Below are positions 55,466 to 57,641 of a stretch of 57,641 bases of DNA, in pieces; the first letter of the stretch is position 1; each line of letters begins with the position of its first letter. The translations under genes and the position numbers were made by a program. The notes under the pieces are model-generated. The model worked only from the letters and a program-made list of their open reading frames with translations. It was not told the origin of the DNA and ran no database searches. This stretch comes from DASUFF01 sp036274695 (lineage in GTDB: Bacteria; UBA10199; JACPAL01; GCA-016699445): contig DASUFF010000124.1 in NCBI GenBank assembly GCA_036274695.1, positions 1 to 57,641 of the forward strand. Reading direction: 5' to 3'.

Positions 55466-56719
55466 TCAGGTTTTCTTGATGCGCTGCATTAAACCGGCGA
55501 GAGGGACGTCTTCTTGGCCCCCGGAGACCATGTCGCGGACCCCGACGGTCTTCTTGGAGAGCTCGTCGGGACCCAGAAAAACCACGTACCGGCTGCCGAT
55601 CTTATCGGCCCGGCGCATCTGGGCCTTGAGGCTCTTGCCTTCATAGTCCAGGTCCACCGGGACGGCTTCCTTCCTGAGCTGGCCGGCGATCTTCAGGGCC
55701 TCGGAGTAGGCCTTGTCGCCCATGGCGGCCAGGAAAACCCCGGTCCGTTCCGGCTCGGCCGCCGCCCTTTGAGCCTTGAGGATATCGACCAGCCGTTCGA
55801 TGCCGATGGCGAAGCCGAAACCCGGGATGTTCGGTCCCCCCAGCAGCCGGATCAGGCCGTCGTAACGTCCGCCCCCGGCGATGGCATTTTGGGCCCCCAA
55901 GGCGCTGGAGGTGAATTCGAAGGTGGTTTTTAGGTAATAGTCCAGGCCGCGGACGATCTTCGGGTTTACCTTATAGGTGCTGCCCAAGAGGCCTAAGGTT
56001 TCCAGAACGATGTCGAAGTCCTTCTCGCAGTTTTCGTCCAGGTAGTCCTGGATGGACGGGCCTTCCTCGGCCACCTTCTGGCACTCCGGTTCTTTGCAAT
56101 CCAAAATGCGCAGGGCGTTGCGCTCCATCCGGCGTTTACAGTCGCCGCAAAGGCGTTCCTCGTTCTTGCGCAGGTGATCGAAGAAGGCGCGCAGGAAGTT
56201 CGGGCGGCACATCGGACAGCCCAGGGAATTGATCTCCAGCTCGTAGCCGGTGAGCCCCAACTCCTTGAGGTAGAGGTCCAGCATGTTGATGACTTCGGCG
56301 TCCAGGCGCGCGCTCGCGATGCCGAAGACCTCGACGCCCATTTGGTAGAACTGTCGGAAGCGGCCCTTCTGAGGGCGCTCGTAACGGTACATCGGGCCCA
56401 TGTAGTAGAAGCGCGCGATGGGATCGTCGGCGTAGAGTTTGTGCTCGACATAGGCGCGCACGACGGAAGCCGTGCCCTCGGGGCGCATCGCCACCCACTT
56501 GGCGTTGCGGTCCTGGAAGACGTACATCTCCTTCTCGACGATGTTGGTGGTGTCGCCGATGGAGCGCGTGAAGAGCGCCATGTCTTCCAGGATGGGCGTG
56601 CGGATTTCTTCGTAGCGATAACGCCCGAAGAGCTCGCGGGCTTTCCGCTCCACCTCCTGCCAAATCTGACTGTCCGGCGGCATGAGGTCGTTCATGCCGC
56701 GTAGCGCGTGGATCGACAT
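55466..56719 (-). CDS. hisS: Histidyl-tRNA synthetase
   Basis: The 417-residue protein has MSIHALRGMNDLMPPDSQIW, motif 1 (FGRYRYEEIRTPILEDMALF), motif 2 (PMYRYERPQKGRFRQFYQMG) and the His-binding loops VRGLDYYLKTTFEF and AIAGGGRYDGLI. ATG 56719 follows AAGG and fits the family start; a start seven codons upstream is possible. It charges tRNA-His. It is the most upstream gene of the minus-strand row that continues with the OmpA gene and aspS. Confidence 0.97.
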   Translation of the reverse strand: MSIHALRGMNDLMPPDSQIWQEVERKARELFGRYRYEEIRTPILEDMALFTRSIGDTTNIVEKEMYVFQDRNAKWVAMRPEGTASVVRAYVEHKLYADDPIARFYYMGPMYRYERPQKGRFRQFYQMGVEVFGIASARLDAEVINMLDLYLKELGLTGYELEINSLGCPMCRPNFLRAFFDHLRKNEERLCGDCKRRMERNALRILDCKEPECQKVAEEGPSIQDYLDENCEKDFDIVLETLGLLGSTYKVNPKIVRGLDYYLKTTFEFTSSALGAQNAIAGGGRYDGLIRLLGGPNIPGFGFAIGIERLVDILKAQRAAAEPERTGVFLAAMGDKAYSEALKIAGQLRKEAVPVDLDYEGKSLKAQMRRADKIGSRYVVFLGPDELSKKTVGVRDMVSGGQEDVPLAGLMQRIKKT

Positions 56720-56784
56720 ATCAACCTTCTTTTGTAGCAAGCGGTCTTGTCAAAAATCTAGCAATAAAGTACAGGAAAACCCAC

Positions 56785-57641
56785 GTGATCCGCCGTTTCG
56801 CCCTCTTATTCTCCTTGGTCTTCGGTCTTTCCTCTTTCCTTTTTTTCGCCGGTTGCGACGGCCTCGGAGGCTCCAATTCCGGCGGTTCGGGCGACGACGG
56901 CGGCGTGACGCGCCGCGAAAAGGACGTTTCGGGGAAGTTGGCGGTCGCCTTGGGCGGCTCCGGGCCCGGCTTGGACGAGATCGTCCTGGACGGGACCTTC
57001 ACGACGATCAGTTTCGAGAACAACGACCCCGACCTTTTCGATCTGGAGGTGGACGGCCGGACGGCGCGCGTCGTGCCGTTGCAATCGGGGATCGGGTACG
57101 TGACGCCGGTATTGAACGGCCATGAGACCGAGCCGGTGGAAATCACCATCCCTCCCCAGCGTCTGATCCAGATCCTGCTGGGCGAGGCCCGGGGCCAACT
57201 GGACCGCGAGGCGACGACCGAAACGGGGGACGACGGCGACGAGGTGACGCCGGGCAGCGTGAGCGTCACCGGAGACGCCGTGGCCGCGGTCATCCGGAAC
57301 CGCATCGACCTGATCAACGACGAAGGGTCTCCCTCGCTTTTCCTGGCCGACGCCGGAGACTACGGCAGCGACCCGCCGCTTTCCTATTATGACGCCGTCA
57401 TCGAGGCCTCCAACGGTTCGATCTATCAATTCTCGCCGGTCGAGCCCGGAGATCCCTCCCACGCCGTTTATTTGGCTGCGGAGGCCCGGGAAGATGTGGA
57501 CTCAGGCCTCCTCATCGCTTATGATCAGGCCGCTTTGACGGCAGCTTCTATCTTCAACGGAGACACGGAAGATCCCACCGGCGGTGCGTTCGCCTTCTAC
57601 TCGCCCACGGAGGAACAAAACGAGCGGATCCAAGAAGCGCT
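56785..57641 (+). CDS. Lipoprotein, C-terminus cut by window edge
   Basis: A plus-strand frame opens at GTG 56785 and stays open to the right edge (285 codons visible). It starts MIRRFALLFSLVFGLSSFLF and has the lipobox FAGC, followed by a Gly/Ser/Asp linker (DGLGGSNSGGSGDDGGVTRR), so it is a lipoprotein. The visible part continues with regular beta-rich sequence (LDEIVLDGTFTTISFENND). I do not recognise a family. It is divergent from hisS. AGGA lies about 9 nt before the GTG. The true end and full domain make-up are outside the window. Confidence 0.72.
   Translation, partial: MIRRFALLFSLVFGLSSFLFFAGCDGLGGSNSGGSGDDGGVTRREKDVSGKLAVALGGSGPGLDEIVLDGTFTTISFENNDPDLFDLEVDGRTARVVPLQSGIGYVTPVLNGHETEPVEITIPPQRLIQILLGEARGQLDREATTETGDDGDEVTPGSVSVTGDAVAAVIRNRIDLINDEGSPSLFLADAGDYGSDPPLSYYDAVIEASNGSIYQFSPVEPGDPSHAVYLAAEAREDVDSGLLIAYDQAALTAASIFNGDTEDPTGGAFAFYSPTEEQNERIQEA

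Overview
The window reads as a high-GC, Gram-negative chromosome segment of the old 'deltaproteobacterial' kind. Envelope proteins (an OmpA-type protein, a beta-barrel porin, several lipobox lipoproteins) show an outer membrane. The order mnmE-mnmG-rsmG-parA-parB-bactofilin-atpF'FHAGDC is typical of Deltaproteobacteria in the broad sense (Myxococcota, Bdellovibrionota and related candidate lineages). The lineage is an inference from gene order and gene content; no rRNA or tRNA gene was found to confirm it. Two perfect parS sites put the segment in the origin-proximal part of the chromosome.

Layout. 1-8.3 kb: a truncated methyltransferase, the pyruvate/peptide transporter CstA, a Phd-type antitoxin overlapping an AbiEii-like nucleotidyltransferase, an archaeal-type PEP carboxylase, an orphan, a thioesterase, a PIN toxin with its antitoxin, and a SirB1-like protein. 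8.3-11.9 kb (minus): a Cys-motif protein, a secreted M20 peptidase, a 32-residue membrane microprotein and a large lipoprotein. 12.0-16.9 kb: one giant protein fusing a Ser/Thr kinase, an AAA ATPase, TPRs and a sigma-54 activator. 16.9-20.5 kb: two extended SDR enzymes, an alpha/beta hydrolase and a membrane protein. 20.5-24.6 kb: a PilZ protein behind a hairpin-rich leader, a 27-residue basic peptide coupled to endonuclease V, two orphans behind a structured leader, and a porin. 24.7-39.0 kb: housekeeping core with groES-groEL, the tRNA/rRNA modification genes, ParABS, bactofilin and F1Fo ATP synthase genes b', b, delta, alpha, gamma, beta, epsilon (a and c are not here). 39.0-45.3 kb: hydrolase, small membrane protein, flavin reductase, a PA-rich membrane protein, a His-rich polytopic protein, acyl-CoA dehydrogenase and two paralogous secreted proteins. 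45.3-47.6 kb: a Cas4/RecB-like Fe-S nuclease followed by a PIF1/RecD-like helicase. 47.6-56.7 kb (minus): hisS, an OmpA protein with a polyproline tail, aspS, a DUF4442 protein, a radical SAM enzyme, a DUF971 protein, a 710-residue orphan with a papain-like Cys-His-Asp signature, and YjbQ. A truncated lipoprotein closes the window.

Most notable signals. (1) A shared promoter-like element, AAC-N16-CGA, lies 10-20 nt upstream of the start codons of four unlinked genes (truncated methyltransferase, 392-residue orphan, 710-residue orphan, radical SAM enzyme). Three copies share CAACTTT-N11-GRCGATW. It resembles an ECF-sigma promoter and would give nearly leaderless mRNAs, which suggests an undescribed regulon. 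(2) A Phd antitoxin/nucleotidyltransferase module is joined by overlaps to PEP carboxylase. (3) A 34-bp palindrome centred on parS lies inside rsmG. (4) A nuclease-helicase pair. (5) Start codons embedded in long inverted repeats at the M20 peptidase and porin genes. No stretch above 300 bases is empty of genes. I saw no CRISPR array, insertion sequence, rRNA or tRNA.
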